DNA from: a virus
Virus record (IMG/VR): IMGVR_UViG_3300030380_000587
Location: 1 to 52,962 of that record
DNA: 52,962 nt
Strand: one strand, 5' to 3'
In this document: positions 13,810 through 23,367 of the stretch, one piece after another
How positions within the stretch are numbered: position 1 is the first letter of the stretch
Layout: every line of letters starts with the position of its first letter
The notes under the pieces: model-generated
What the model was told of the DNA's origin: nothing
Seen by the model: only the letters and a program-made list of their open reading frames with translations
Databases searched by the model: none
Position numbers and translations under genes: made by a program

Positions 13810-15416
13810 TGGCACAATCGCAACCATATACTGTTGCATGTGCTGGAGGATTAGTTAAATCATCAAACTCAATAGATTTACTTAAAAGCCCCGGTTCAGC
13901 AAGAGACCTAAAAAACTTTGAAGTATCTATTGAAGGTGGTTATAGACGAATCAATGGTTTTGCAAAGTTTGGTACAACAAATGCTACAAGACCTACAGGA
14001 AGTGCAACTACTATACTTGGAACATTTCCATATGCTGATGGAGTAATTATTACAGCAGATACTGGAATATTTTTTAGTAACGATGGACAAAACTGGTTAA
14101 ACATAGGTAGAGCTTCTGTCGCTAGTAGTGGAGATAACCATACAGCTTTTACAGGTAGAAGCACACTTACAAGAACAGGACAAGGACAATGTCAATTTAC
14201 ATTGTTTGATGGAGCTACATTTGATTATGGTCAAGTTATTATAGCAGATGGAGCAAACAAACCTTATAGTTTTAGAATGGAAGGTACTGGTGCTTTAGAT
14301 AGTAGAACTTTCTTTGCAGAAGAAATTACTGTAACTGGAACTAAAGGTGTTAAATATGTTACAGTAAATGATAAACACTTAATTGCAGCAGGAGTAGAAG
14401 ACAATTTAAGTACAGTTTATTTTAGTGGAACTTTAGACCCAACAGACTTTAGTAGTACAGGGTCAGGTGCAGTTGTTTTAGAAGACCAAATAGAAGGCAT
14501 TAAAGGTTTCCGTAATGAGTTATTTATATTTTGTACCAATAGTATATTTAAACTTATAAATATAAATGATTCAAGTAACATTGCAATAGTACCAGTCACA
14601 AAAAACGTAGGTTGTTTAAGTGGCTACAGTATTCAAGAGATTGGTGGTGACTTAATATTTTTAGCACCAGATGGATTGAGAACAGTTGCAGGTACAGCAA
14701 GAATTGGTGACGTTGAATTAGGAACTGTAAGTAAAGCTATACAACCTTTAGTAACTGATATAGCTACAAACATTAATACATTTATTATTAATAGTACAGT
14801 TATTAGAGAAAAGTCACAGTATAGATTATTCTATACAAACACAAGTTTTTCAAATAATGTTCAACGAGGAATTATTGGAACATTAAGACCAGATGGATTT
14901 CAATGGTCAGAAACTAGAGGAATAGAAGTAACAGCAATTAACTCTGGTTTTGATAGTAATAATATTGAAAGATATTATCACGGAGATACAGATGGATATA
15001 TATATACACACGATACAGGAAATGATTTTGATGGTGGTACAATCCTAGCAAGATACGAAACACCTGACTATGATTATGGTGATTTAGGAACTTTAAAAAC
15101 TTTACATTACCTAAAAGTATCTTGTGGTACAGAAGGACAAGTAGAGCCTGATGTACAAGTTAGATTTAATTATGGTGATACAAATACAGCACAACCTCCT
15201 ACATTATTTGATTTAGGAGTTATTAATCCACCATCTAAATTTGGTGATGCTGTATTTAACTTAAACACCTTTGGTGGTGGTGAGAATCCACTTATAAGAG
15301 TACCACTATTAGGTAGTGGACACAGTAACAATTTTACATTTATTAGTGAGGACACCAAAGCCCCTTACACAATTAATGGTTTATACGTAGACTATATACC
15401 TTCAGGCAGGAGATAA
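13809..15416 (+). CDS. Tail tubular protein B (nozzle), GTG start
   Basis: 535 residues, rich in beta structure. The opening (GGLVKSSNSIDLLKSPGSARDLKNFEVSIEGGYRRINGF) is the usual start of podovirus tail-nozzle or stabilisation proteins, and blade-like repeats follow (LFIFCTNSIFKL, DLIFLAPDGLRTVAGT). It closes the tail tube and contacts the fibres. The start is GTG at 13809 overlapping the upstream TAG; no ATG nearby fits better. Confidence 0.8.
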   Translation: MAQSQPYTVACAGGLVKSSNSIDLLKSPGSARDLKNFEVSIEGGYRRINGFAKFGTTNATRPTGSATTILGTFPYADGVIITADTGIFFSNDGQNWLNIGRASVASSGDNHTAFTGRSTLTRTGQGQCQFTLFDGATFDYGQVIIADGANKPYSFRMEGTGALDSRTFFAEEITVTGTKGVKYVTVNDKHLIAAGVEDNLSTVYFSGTLDPTDFSSTGSGAVVLEDQIEGIKGFRNELFIFCTNSIFKLININDSSNIAIVPVTKNVGCLSGYSIQEIGGDLIFLAPDGLRTVAGTARIGDVELGTVSKAIQPLVTDIATNINTFIINSTVIREKSQYRLFYTNTSFSNNVQRGIIGTLRPDGFQWSETRGIEVTAINSGFDSNNIERYYHGDTDGYIYTHDTGNDFDGGTILARYETPDYDYGDLGTLKTLHYLKVSCGTEGQVEPDVQVRFNYGDTNTAQPPTLFDLGVINPPSKFGDAVFNLNTFGGGENPLIRVPLLGSGHSNNFTFISEDTKAPYTINGLYVDYIPSGRR

Positions 15417-15419
15417 CAA

Positions 15420-16622
15420 ATGGCAATAACAAAAGTTTCACCGGGATTACTAGATTTAGATTCTGGTATAACTATTAGTACAGCAGATAATACTAGCCAA
15501 TTAATTTTAACAAGTACTGACGCTGATTCATCTGCAGGACCTGTATTAGAGCTTTTTAGAAACTCTGGAAGCCCTGCCGATAATGATGCAACAGGACTTA
15601 TTTATTTTTATGGTGAAAATGACAATGATGAAAAGATAGCTTATGGTCAAATCTATACTCAAGTAAAAGATGCTTCAGATGGAACTGAAGATGGTTCGAT
15701 GTCGTTCTATACTATGAAAGCTGGAACAAGTACAGAAACTTTGAATTTGACTTCAGGTAAGGTTGGTATAGGAACTGCGAGTCCATCTTCAATACTACAT
15801 ATAGAAGGTGATACAAATTCATATGCATCAGCACCAGTTTTATATTTTGGTAGCACAAGCACAGCTAATGCAGCAATAAGAGACTGGGCAATAGGACCTG
15901 CTGATGATTCATATGGTAATTTTCATATCTTTAGAGGAACAAGCACAGGCTCAGACCCTATTAGTAACGATGGTAGAGTTTTTACTATAGCGAGTGCTGG
16001 AGGAGTTAGAATAGGAGATAGTGTTGGCACAGGTTATGCACTAACTGCTGATATAGGAACTGAATATGGTGCTATTATTCAAACAACAGAATCTACACCT
16101 TCAGCTAATCCAGCTTTTTGGGTGAGGGTAGATGATGATGGTTCAGTTGAAGAATTATTTAGAGTTCAAAACAATGGTTTAGTTAGAGCAAAAAATGGAA
16201 TACATTTTGGTACTGACACAGCAGCAGCTACCGCACTTGATGACTACGAAGAAGGTACAGCAACTCTTACAATGAGTGCTATAACAGCAGCTCCTACAAT
16301 AACTGAAGGTAATACATTTACTATTAACTATACAAAAATAGGAAACCTTGTAAGGTTTGTAGGTTATAGTTCAGCTAGAAATATTACAAATGTAGGAACA
16401 GGGGGAGCTAAATTTACTGGTTTACCTTTTGCTCAAGCTGGTGCTTATTATGGTCATGTAACTTTTGCCCATACTACAGCATTTGCATCAGATGTTGCAG
16501 TTGGATATATTGAAAATGGAAACACATATTTTTATCCAATTACACTAAGTTCAACAAGTGCTGCAAATTATCAAACAGGACAAAGATACGTAATGGTGCA
16601 AGGTGTTTATCATGTGGCATAA
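15420..16622 (+). CDS. Tail fibre-type protein (400 aa)
   Basis: 400 residues with a beta-strand repetitive body (DSGITISTADNTSQLILTST..., GKVGIGTASPSSILHIEGD) and the sequence GTDTAAATALDDYEEGT around residues 265-280, a phrase common in phage fibres just before the receptor-binding tip. The same phrase occurs in the long fibre 18516..23099, where a different C-terminal tip follows. It probably forms trimeric fibres attached to the tail. Starts 3 bases after the nozzle gene. Confidence 0.72.
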   Translation: MAITKVSPGLLDLDSGITISTADNTSQLILTSTDADSSAGPVLELFRNSGSPADNDATGLIYFYGENDNDEKIAYGQIYTQVKDASDGTEDGSMSFYTMKAGTSTETLNLTSGKVGIGTASPSSILHIEGDTNSYASAPVLYFGSTSTANAAIRDWAIGPADDSYGNFHIFRGTSTGSDPISNDGRVFTIASAGGVRIGDSVGTGYALTADIGTEYGAIIQTTESTPSANPAFWVRVDDDGSVEELFRVQNNGLVRAKNGIHFGTDTAAATALDDYEEGTATLTMSAITAAPTITEGNTFTINYTKIGNLVRFVGYSSARNITNVGTGGAKFTGLPFAQAGAYYGHVTFAHTTAFASDVAVGYIENGNTYFYPITLSSTSAANYQTGQRYVMVQGVYHVA

Positions 16623-16641
16623 CAAAAACAGATTTTAACGA

Positions 16642-16710
16642 ACACGAAAGTGTAAACCGAGTACGAAAGTACTCACATTTATAAACCTTATATCTAGTGG
16701 ATGCTAGATA
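16642..16710 (+). ncRNA. Three-hairpin RNA element with two GAAA tetraloops
   Basis: In the gap 16623-16728: ACAC-GAAA-GTGT (16642-16653), GAGTAC-GAAA-GTACTC (16659-16674) and TATCTAG-TGGATG-CTAGATA (16691-16710), all perfect stems. Two are closed by C(GAAA)G tetraloops, the most stable GNRA type and frequent tertiary-contact partners. Placement between two fibre genes and before an SD (CGGAG) suggests a leader or processing element. Confidence 0.6.
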
Positions 16711-16728
16711 CAGACCGGAGAAAATAAA

Positions 16729-17025
16729 ATGGCAATAACAAAAGAAATAGTAGAAGATAAGATTGAAGTTGTAGGAGACTACAAAGCAATCCAAATTCGT
16801 GAAGCGACTGTTATCAAAGAAGATGACAAAGAGCTTACAAGGTCTTTCCATAGGAAAGTACTTGAGTGCGTATCATCTGTAAAAAATGAAGATGACTCTT
16901 GGACACATACAGATACAGACGTATCAGGTGAGTCTGATGAAGTGAAAGGCATTTGTGCAGCAGTATGGACTACTACAGTTAAGAACGCTAAGAAAGCTGC
17001 TAACGAAGCTAACAGCCCTAGCTAA
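16729..17025 (+). CDS. Small unknown protein between fibre genes (98 aa)
   Basis: 98 residues, beginning MAITKEIVEDKIEVVGDYKAIQIREATVI; beta-rich first two thirds and an Ala/Lys/Asn-rich helical end. The pattern (core segment with SFHRKVLEC and a late KGICAAVWT) resembles small conserved proteins within tail regions of marine phages. It could be a fibre chaperone or virion accessory. Preceded by a structured RNA element with SD CGGAG. Confidence 0.62.
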   Translation: MAITKEIVEDKIEVVGDYKAIQIREATVIKEDDKELTRSFHRKVLECVSSVKNEDDSWTHTDTDVSGESDEVKGICAAVWTTTVKNAKKAANEANSPS

Positions 17026-17046
17026 ATTAAAAAGGAGAAATAGATT

Positions 17047-18243
17047 ATGGCATTAACGAAAACCCCTATAGAATTATCTAGTACGCCTAGTATTGTTGAT
17101 GGTGGCAACGCTACTGCCATAACTATTGATTCTAGTGAAGATGTAACACTTGCAAATAATTTAGAAATAACAAGTACTTTAAAAGTAAGTGGAAAGACTT
17201 TTGGATTTGGAACAACTGCTAAAACAGATTCTCATTCAGGATGGAATCAATTCTATATAGGGCAAAAAGGAAATATATTTAGTGAAAACGCTACAGGTAC
17301 TCATGGTCTTGATGGACTATGGCTAACTGATAATTTATATGTTGATTCTGATACAGGTTCTTTTGCTAATATTGAAACTAACGAATCTTCTGCAATAAAA
17401 TTAGAAGGTGGACAACTACACTTTTATTCTCAAGCAAGTGGTAGTGCTGGAGCAGCAGTTACATTATCTGAAAAATTTAAGATTGATGGTGATGGAGTTT
17501 CTACAATAACAACTTCTACACCTAAAATTACTTTTATTGAAACTGACCAAAGTAACAAGCAATATCAAATAGGTTCTTTTGGAGCTGCTTTTGCTATCTA
17601 TGATGCTAGTAACAGTCAATATAGATATACGCTTACAACTGATGGAGACCATATTTTTAATGAAGGTGGACAAAACTGTGATTTTAGAGTAGAAACGGAT
17701 GATGAAGCTAATATGTTTAATATTGTTGGTGGAAGCAACATGGTTATGATAGGTAGCACTACTGCTGTTGCTACATCTCAATTTCAAATTTCTAGTACGT
17801 CTGACAGACATCAACTAACACTAACTTCTGGCAGTAACACTTCAATTAGTACTTCAGGTTCAGGAGATTATGCAGAAGGTGTAGTAGCTATTCCAAGTGT
17901 AAGTTCAGGAAATGTATTATCTATACCTATATACTCACAGGCTAACTTATGGAGACCTATGTATGTAGAGTTAATGTTTGTTTCTGGTGAATATAACAAA
18001 ACATCAGGTAAAGGAGGTTTTGCAAAATTAACTTTTGCTGCTTTAACTAGTATTTCTGGTCTATCTGAAGTAGCTGTTGGAGGTAATGTTGCATCTGTTT
18101 CAAGTAGTGGAATGAATATTACTGTTACTTTTACAACTGCATACAATGCAGGTCTTAATGATAAAGAAGGTGTTTATATGCATTATAAAGTTTTAAGTTA
18201 TACTCCAGATTATTTTCAAGCTTGGAACGCAACACTTAATTAA
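17047..18243 (+). CDS. Tail fibre-type protein (398 aa)
   Basis: 398 residues. The start (MALTKTPIELSSTPSIVDGG) resembles the beginnings of tail fibre or collar proteins in marine phages, followed by beta-helical stretches and GDGVSTITTSTPKITF. The C-terminal third differs completely from the other fibres and could be the receptor-binding tip. SD AAGGAG lies 11 bases before the ATG. Confidence 0.68.
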   Translation: MALTKTPIELSSTPSIVDGGNATAITIDSSEDVTLANNLEITSTLKVSGKTFGFGTTAKTDSHSGWNQFYIGQKGNIFSENATGTHGLDGLWLTDNLYVDSDTGSFANIETNESSAIKLEGGQLHFYSQASGSAGAAVTLSEKFKIDGDGVSTITTSTPKITFIETDQSNKQYQIGSFGAAFAIYDASNSQYRYTLTTDGDHIFNEGGQNCDFRVETDDEANMFNIVGGSNMVMIGSTTAVATSQFQISSTSDRHQLTLTSGSNTSISTSGSGDYAEGVVAIPSVSSGNVLSIPIYSQANLWRPMYVELMFVSGEYNKTSGKGGFAKLTFAALTSISGLSEVAVGGNVASVSSSGMNITVTFTTAYNAGLNDKEGVYMHYKVLSYTPDYFQAWNATLN

Positions 18244-18258
18244 AAATAGGAATTTATT

Positions 18259-18471
18259 ATGACACAAGAAATACGAGTAGTTTATAAAGACAGCGATAAA
18301 TCAGTAGTAGGATTTATTGGTGCTGAGATAACTTATGAAAATGAAATACAACCTGCTTTAGAAAAAGACGGAGTAAAAGTAGCATCAGAAGTAATATCTT
18401 TTGCAGATGATATTGTTATTACAAATAATTTATTATCTGTTAATTCTGAAGGGGTTGCTAGTAAAGCATAA
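18259..18471 (+). CDS. Small unknown protein (70 aa)
   Basis: 70 residues, acidic, beginning MTQEIRVVYKDSDKSVVGFIG. Looks like a compact beta-alpha-beta unit. It sits between the two fibre genes, 15 bases after the first. Possibly a fibre assembly chaperone by position only. Confidence 0.58.
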   Translation: MTQEIRVVYKDSDKSVVGFIGAEITYENEIQPALEKDGVKVASEVISFADDIVITNNLLSVNSEGVASKA

Positions 18472-18515
18472 AAATAAAAAGGTCAAGAGAAAAATTTTAA
18501 ACGGAGACAAATAAC

Positions 18516-21500
18516 ATGGCAGGATATGTAAGACAAAGTTCATTTGTAGATGGGGATACCATTACTGCTGCACTTTTTAACGATGAGTATAATCAGCTAG
18601 TAAACGCTTTTCACAACTCTACAGGTCACTCACATGATGGCACAGCAGCCTCTGGTCCTGTTATTGGTCTCATTGGTGATGCAGGAGAAACTTCTCCAAA
18701 TAACAAAGTATTAATAGATACAACAAACAACTACATTGAGTTTTATGTAGAAGTAAGTAGCAATCCAGTACAACAATTATATATAGCCGATGGAGCTATT
18801 ATACCTGTTACTGATAACGATATAGACTTAGGTACTAGCTCATTAGAATTTAAAGATTTATATTTAGATGGTACAGCCCACATAGATACCTTAGATGTAG
18901 ATGCTAACGCAGGTATTATTGGAAACGCTACAGTAGGTGGTACATTAGATGTTACAGGTAACACAACACTTACAGCAAACTTAACAGTCAACGGAAATAC
19001 AACACTTGGCAACGCTGCAAGTGATACAGTTACTTTAACAGCAGACGTAGCTTCTGACATTATTCCAAGTGCTGATAGCACACATTCATTAGGTGACAGT
19101 TCTAATTATTGGTCACATGGTTACATTGATGCCATTACAACCACAGGTAATGTTGCAGTCGGTGGTAACTTAACTGTAACAGGTACAACTACATTTAATG
19201 GTGGCACAATCACAATGGGTGATGCAGCTACTGATAATGTGGTATTTGGTGCTGACGTAGACTCAAATATTATACCTGATGACGATGATACATATGACTT
19301 AGGTAGCTCTTCACAACAATGGAGAAACTTATTTATAGATGGTACTGCAAACATAGACAGCCTTGTAGCTGATACAGCAGATATAAATGGTGGTACAGTT
19401 GATGGTGCAGTTATTGGAGGCTCAACTGCAGCAGCTATTACAGGTACAACAATTACAGGTACAACAATTACAGGTACAAGTTTTGTAATAGGTTCAGCAG
19501 ATATAAGTGAAGCAGAACTAGAAATTTTAGATGGAGCTACAGTAACTACTGCAGAACTAAATACTTTAGATGGTATTACATCAAGCACAGCAGAACTTAA
19601 TATTCTTGATGGTGTTACAGCTACAGCAGCAGAGATAAATACTCTTGATGGTATTACATCAACAGTTGCAGAACTCAACATACTAGATGGTGTTACAGCA
19701 AGTGCCACAGACATAAACCTTATAGATGGTATTACGAATGGTACTGTTATAGCTAGTAAAGCTATCATAACAGATTCAAACAAAGACATTACTGGTGGTA
19801 GAAATATAACCATTAGTGGTGAGTTAGATGCAGCTACATTAGATATTAGTGGTGATGCAGATATTGACGGAACATTAGAAGCCGATGCAATTACTATTGG
19901 TGGTATTACATTAGCAGAAACAATTAGCGATACTGTAGGAGCTATGGTTAGCTCTAATACTGAATCTAATATTACAGTTACTTATGAAGATTCAGACAAT
20001 ACTTTAGACTTTGCTTTACCTGCAGCATTAGAGATTACTACGTCTATTGGAGTAGGTGGTGGCTCTACAAATGGTGTAGTCATTGAGCAAGGTGGAATTA
20101 AAATTAAAAATGGTGGAACACAATCATATGTAGACTTTTATTGTGAGTCAAGTAATGCACACTATGCTAGACTACAAGCACCAGCACATTCAGCATTTGG
20201 TGGTAATGTAACAATAACTCTTCCTGCTACAACAGATACATTAGTAGGTAGAACAACAACAGATACTTTAACAAATAAAACCTTAACAAGTCCTACTATT
20301 TCTGCTCCTGCAATAACAGGTACAGCTACTTTTGGTGGCTCAGATGGAGTTAGTATTTCTCAAGGTGTTGTTTCTATTAAGAATGGTGGTACACAGTCTT
20401 ATATAGATTTTTACTGTGAATCTTCTAACGCACATTATGCAAGATTACAAGCTCCTGCTCATAGTGCATTTAGTGGTAACATTGTTGCTACACTTCCTGC
20501 AACTACAGGAACTATTGCTTTAACATCAAGTGATATTACAGGTAATGCTGCAACAGCAACAGCTTTAGCTACAGCACGAACTATTGGTGGTACAAGCTTT
20601 GATGGTACATCTAATATTTCTGTAGGTTTAGCAGATACAGCTACAGCTTTAGCTACAGCAAGAACAATACATGGTGTATCTTTTGATGGTACAGCTAATA
20701 TAGATTTATCAGAAGTAGTACAAGATACAGTCGGTGCTATGTTCTCAAGTAATACTGAAACAGGTATTACAGCAACATATCAAGATAGTGATGGAACTAT
20801 TGATTTAGCTGTTGGTAATGTAGCTACAGTATCAGATGGTTCAAATTCAACTGCAATAGCTTCTGGAGGAACTATTACATTTGCAGGAACTTCTAACGAA
20901 ATAGACGTAGCAGAAAGCTCTGGTACAATAACATATGGATTACCAAGTAACGTAACAGTTTCTAATAACTTAACAGTCTCTGGAAACTTAACTGTAACAG
21001 GTACAACTACACAAACAGGTGCAATAGTATCGGATGATAACTTTACAGGTCTTACAAATGCTAACTCAGCTAATAGTACAGACTTTGGATTCTTTGGTAA
21101 GTATGTAGAGTCTAGCACAACTAAATATGCTGGTTTGTTCTATGATGCTTCTACTGATAATACATTTAGATTATTTGCAGATACACAAACAGAACCTGCT
21201 GTTACAGTAAATACTGGTGCAACAGGATATGCTGCTGCAAACTTAATTGTTAATAATTTAACAGGTACATTAGCTACAGCAGCTCAACCTAACATTACAA
21301 GCCTTGGAACTCTAACAGCTTTAACAGGTGGAACAGGAGACTTTAACTGGGATTCAAATACTTTAGTAGTTGATTCTTCTACAAATAGAGTAGGTATAGG
21401 TAATGCATCTCCAGATGTTTCACTTGATTTAGGTTCTAATACAGATTCTATTCATGTACCAGTAGGTACTACAGCTCAAAGACCCGGAAGCCCTGCTGCA

Positions 21501-23099
21501 GGTTACTTTAGATATAACACTTCATTAGCACAATTTGAAGGTTATACAGATGCATGGGGTGCTATTGGTGGCGGTGGTGGTACTAATACATTTACACACG
21601 ATGTCTTTACAGGTAATGGCTCTACTACAGCGTATGCTCTTAGCCAATCAACAGAATCAGAAGATAATTTAATAGTATTTATAGATGGTGTATTCCAAGA
21701 ACAAGGTGCATACTCTATAGCTACTTCAAGTGGTACTACAACATTAACATTTAGTGCTGCTCCTGCAAACGGAAGAAAAATTGTAGTTTATATAGTTGCT
21801 GCAGGTGTCTCTGGTTCAAACTTAAACATAGATACAATGACAGGGGATGGTAGTGATACTACTCTAACTCTAAGTATAGCTCCTGTAAATGAAAACAATA
21901 CACAAGTATTCTTTGATGGTGTATATCAGAACAAATCAACATACAGTATCTCAGGTACAACTCTGACATTCTCTACAGCTCCTCCAACTGGTGTGGCTGT
22001 TGAGGTTATGACATTTACTCAAACTGATATTAATGTTCCTGTAGACAATACAATTACTACAGCTAAAATTGTAGATGATGCTGTTACAAGTGCTAAGTTA
22101 GATACCAACATAGACATAGCAGGTACGTTTGATGTGACAGGTGCTACTACTTTAGATAGTACAATGTCTAGTACTGCTATAGCTGTTGGACAAACATCAT
22201 TCTCAGGTGGTAGTATTTTAGCTGATTTTCATGGCTCTGGTAGTGGTGTAGGTGCACAACTTGCTTTCGCTAACGACCACAATACAGATAAGTTTTTTGT
22301 TGGTATTGAAGGCAATACAACAGGCGATGCTTTTCTTTATCAACAAGAAGATGCTGATATAAATTTTTATACTAATAATGCTTTTAGAGCAAAACTTGAT
22401 AATTCTGGAAGTTTGCGACTACATAATACAGGAACTTTTGGAAACGCAGGTGGAAATAACTTAGTTATTGGTTCAGGCTCAGGTGCTAATGGACTAACAA
22501 TATATTCAGGTTCTGATTCTCAATCTACTATATTTTTTGGTAATGATGGTACGAATGGTGATACAGAAGCTGCTGTAGAATACACACATGAATCATATTC
22601 ACATGCAGGTTCAAGAAGAAGTTTAGCTTTTAGAACTGCTAATTCTGTTCAAGCAAGAATTACACAACACGGTGGTATAGCTTTTGGTTCAGACACAGCA
22701 GCAGCTAATACTTTAGACGATTACGAAGAAGGTACATGGACTGTATCTGAAGTAAATGGTCAAGGTGGAACTGTAACAACAAACAGAGCTAATTATACTA
22801 AAATTGGAAGAATGGTTTATGCTTCGGCTTCTGTTACTATAGGTACAACTACAAATGCTAATACATTAAATTTGAGTCTTCCTTTTACATCAAGTATTAA
22901 TGGATATTATTTAGGGGGTGGAAATGTAAGTTACCACCAATTACCTACAACACAATCTGTTAATTTAAGACCAAATATTGAAAACGCTGCTAGTAATGTA
23001 TTCTTTTTATATGGAGACAATAGTACTGTTGATTTAAATGTAAAATGTAATGAGGCATCAACTAAACGAATAGACTTTTTTGTACAATATCAAGTATAA
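18516..23099 (+). CDS. Long tail fibre / receptor-binding protein (1527 aa)
   Basis: The largest gene. The N-terminal domain (VRQSSFVDGDTITAALFNDEYNQLVNAFHNSTGHSHDG) is the common virion-attachment region of podovirus fibres. Then come repeats: YDLGSSSxxWxxLxxDGTA, six tandem LDG[IV]T units (codons around 19507-19740), and two nearly identical 40-residue blocks (KNGGTQSY[VI]DFYCESSNAHYARLQAPAHSAF at 20091-20210 and 20364-20480). The tip begins after GSDTAAANTLDDYEEGT (about codon 1390). It probably carries host recognition as a trimer. Its last base is shared with the next ATG. Confidence 0.82.
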   Translation: MAGYVRQSSFVDGDTITAALFNDEYNQLVNAFHNSTGHSHDGTAASGPVIGLIGDAGETSPNNKVLIDTTNNYIEFYVEVSSNPVQQLYIADGAIIPVTDNDIDLGTSSLEFKDLYLDGTAHIDTLDVDANAGIIGNATVGGTLDVTGNTTLTANLTVNGNTTLGNAASDTVTLTADVASDIIPSADSTHSLGDSSNYWSHGYIDAITTTGNVAVGGNLTVTGTTTFNGGTITMGDAATDNVVFGADVDSNIIPDDDDTYDLGSSSQQWRNLFIDGTANIDSLVADTADINGGTVDGAVIGGSTAAAITGTTITGTTITGTSFVIGSADISEAELEILDGATVTTAELNTLDGITSSTAELNILDGVTATAAEINTLDGITSTVAELNILDGVTASATDINLIDGITNGTVIASKAIITDSNKDITGGRNITISGELDAATLDISGDADIDGTLEADAITIGGITLAETISDTVGAMVSSNTESNITVTYEDSDNTLDFALPAALEITTSIGVGGGSTNGVVIEQGGIKIKNGGTQSYVDFYCESSNAHYARLQAPAHSAFGGNVTITLPATTDTLVGRTTTDTLTNKTLTSPTISAPAITGTATFGGSDGVSISQGVVSIKNGGTQSYIDFYCESSNAHYARLQAPAHSAFSGNIVATLPATTGTIALTSSDITGNAATATALATARTIGGTSFDGTSNISVGLADTATALATARTIHGVSFDGTANIDLSEVVQDTVGAMFSSNTETGITATYQDSDGTIDLAVGNVATVSDGSNSTAIASGGTITFAGTSNEIDVAESSGTITYGLPSNVTVSNNLTVSGNLTVTGTTTQTGAIVSDDNFTGLTNANSANSTDFGFFGKYVESSTTKYAGLFYDASTDNTFRLFADTQTEPAVTVNTGATGYAAANLIVNNLTGTLATAAQPNITSLGTLTALTGGTGDFNWDSNTLVVDSSTNRVGIGNASPDVSLDLGSNTDSIHVPVGTTAQRPGSPAAGYFRYNTSLAQFEGYTDAWGAIGGGGGTNTFTHDVFTGNGSTTAYALSQSTESEDNLIVFIDGVFQEQGAYSIATSSGTTTLTFSAAPANGRKIVVYIVAAGVSGSNLNIDTMTGDGSDTTLTLSIAPVNENNTQVFFDGVYQNKSTYSISGTTLTFSTAPPTGVAVEVMTFTQTDINVPVDNTITTAKIVDDAVTSAKLDTNIDIAGTFDVTGATTLDSTMSSTAIAVGQTSFSGGSILADFHGSGSGVGAQLAFANDHNTDKFFVGIEGNTTGDAFLYQQEDADINFYTNNAFRAKLDNSGSLRLHNTGTFGNAGGNNLVIGSGSGANGLTIYSGSDSQSTIFFGNDGTNGDTEAAVEYTHESYSHAGSRRSLAFRTANSVQARITQHGGIAFGSDTAAANTLDDYEEGTWTVSEVNGQGGTVTTNRANYTKIGRMVYASASVTIGTTTNANTLNLSLPFTSSINGYYLGGGNVSYHQLPTTQSVNLRPNIENAASNVFFLYGDNSTVDLNVKCNEASTKRIDFFVQYQV
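19507..19740 (+). repeat. Tandem LDG-repeat region of the long fibre
   Basis: Six consecutive units of about 12-13 codons, each with the pattern (A)E-L/I-x-x-L-D-G-[IV/A]-T. The protein pattern is kept while codons vary, so it is selected as structure (beta-helix or triple-stranded shaft). Such repeats are also hot spots for length change. Confidence 0.8.
20091..20480 (+). repeat. Duplicated 40-codon block in the long fibre
   Basis: Positions 20091-20210 and 20364-20480 encode almost the same 40 residues (KNGGTQSYxDFYCESSNAHY...), yet most third codon positions differ. The duplication is thus old at DNA level but strongly conserved in protein, suggesting two equivalent structural modules in the fibre. 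Confidence 0.78.
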
Positions 23100-23341
23100 T
23101 GGAAATATCAACTTACATAATTTGGAACGTCTTTATAACTTTAGTATTAGGACCTATCCTCTATAACATAAAACAAAATACTGCTGAAGCTAAAAGGTTA
23201 GATATATTGTTAAACAAAACCAGAGAAGAAATAGCACGAGACTACGTAACAAAACAAGAACTTAAAGATGACATGACTAGACTAATGGACAGGCTAGAAA
23301 AACTTGACGAAAAGCTTGACAAACTCTTTGAAGTCAAGTAA
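23099..23341 (+). CDS. Small membrane-anchored coiled-coil protein (80 aa)
   Basis: 80 residues: an N-terminal hydrophobic segment (TYIIWNVFITLVLGPILYNI, residues 4-23) then a charged coiled coil (EAKRLDILLNKTREEIARDY...RLMDRLEKLDEKLDKLF). This arrangement occurs in small phage proteins next to tail genes and in some holin-like or spanin-like proteins. It overlaps the fibre stop by one base. Its stop codon lies in the -10 box of the promoter at 23316-23344. Function unknown. Confidence 0.65.
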   Translation: MEISTYIIWNVFITLVLGPILYNIKQNTAEAKRLDILLNKTREEIARDYVTKQELKDDMTRLMDRLEKLDEKLDKLFEVK

Positions 23342-23344
23342 AAT
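23316..23344 (+). promoter_or_regulatory. Sigma-70 promoter before the internal virion genes
   Basis: TTGACA (23316-23321), 17 bases, TAAAAT (23339-23344). The -35 box lies in an imperfect inverted repeat CTTGAC...GTCAAG (23315-23320 with 23333-23338). It would start transcripts just before the ATG at 23368. One mismatch in -10; overlap with coding sequence makes chance possible. Confidence 0.5.
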
Positions 23345-23367
23345 ACAATCTTGAATGGAAAATAATT

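Noticed and set aside
17464-17814. 116-codon frame on the minus strand within a fibre gene
   Set aside because: Low-quality sequence without SD, opposite to a convincing structural gene.
19121-19813. 230-codon open frame on the minus strand within the long fibre
   Set aside because: It is the complement of the tandem LDG repeats; its repetitive hydrophobic sequence mirrors them. No SD and opposite to all neighbours.
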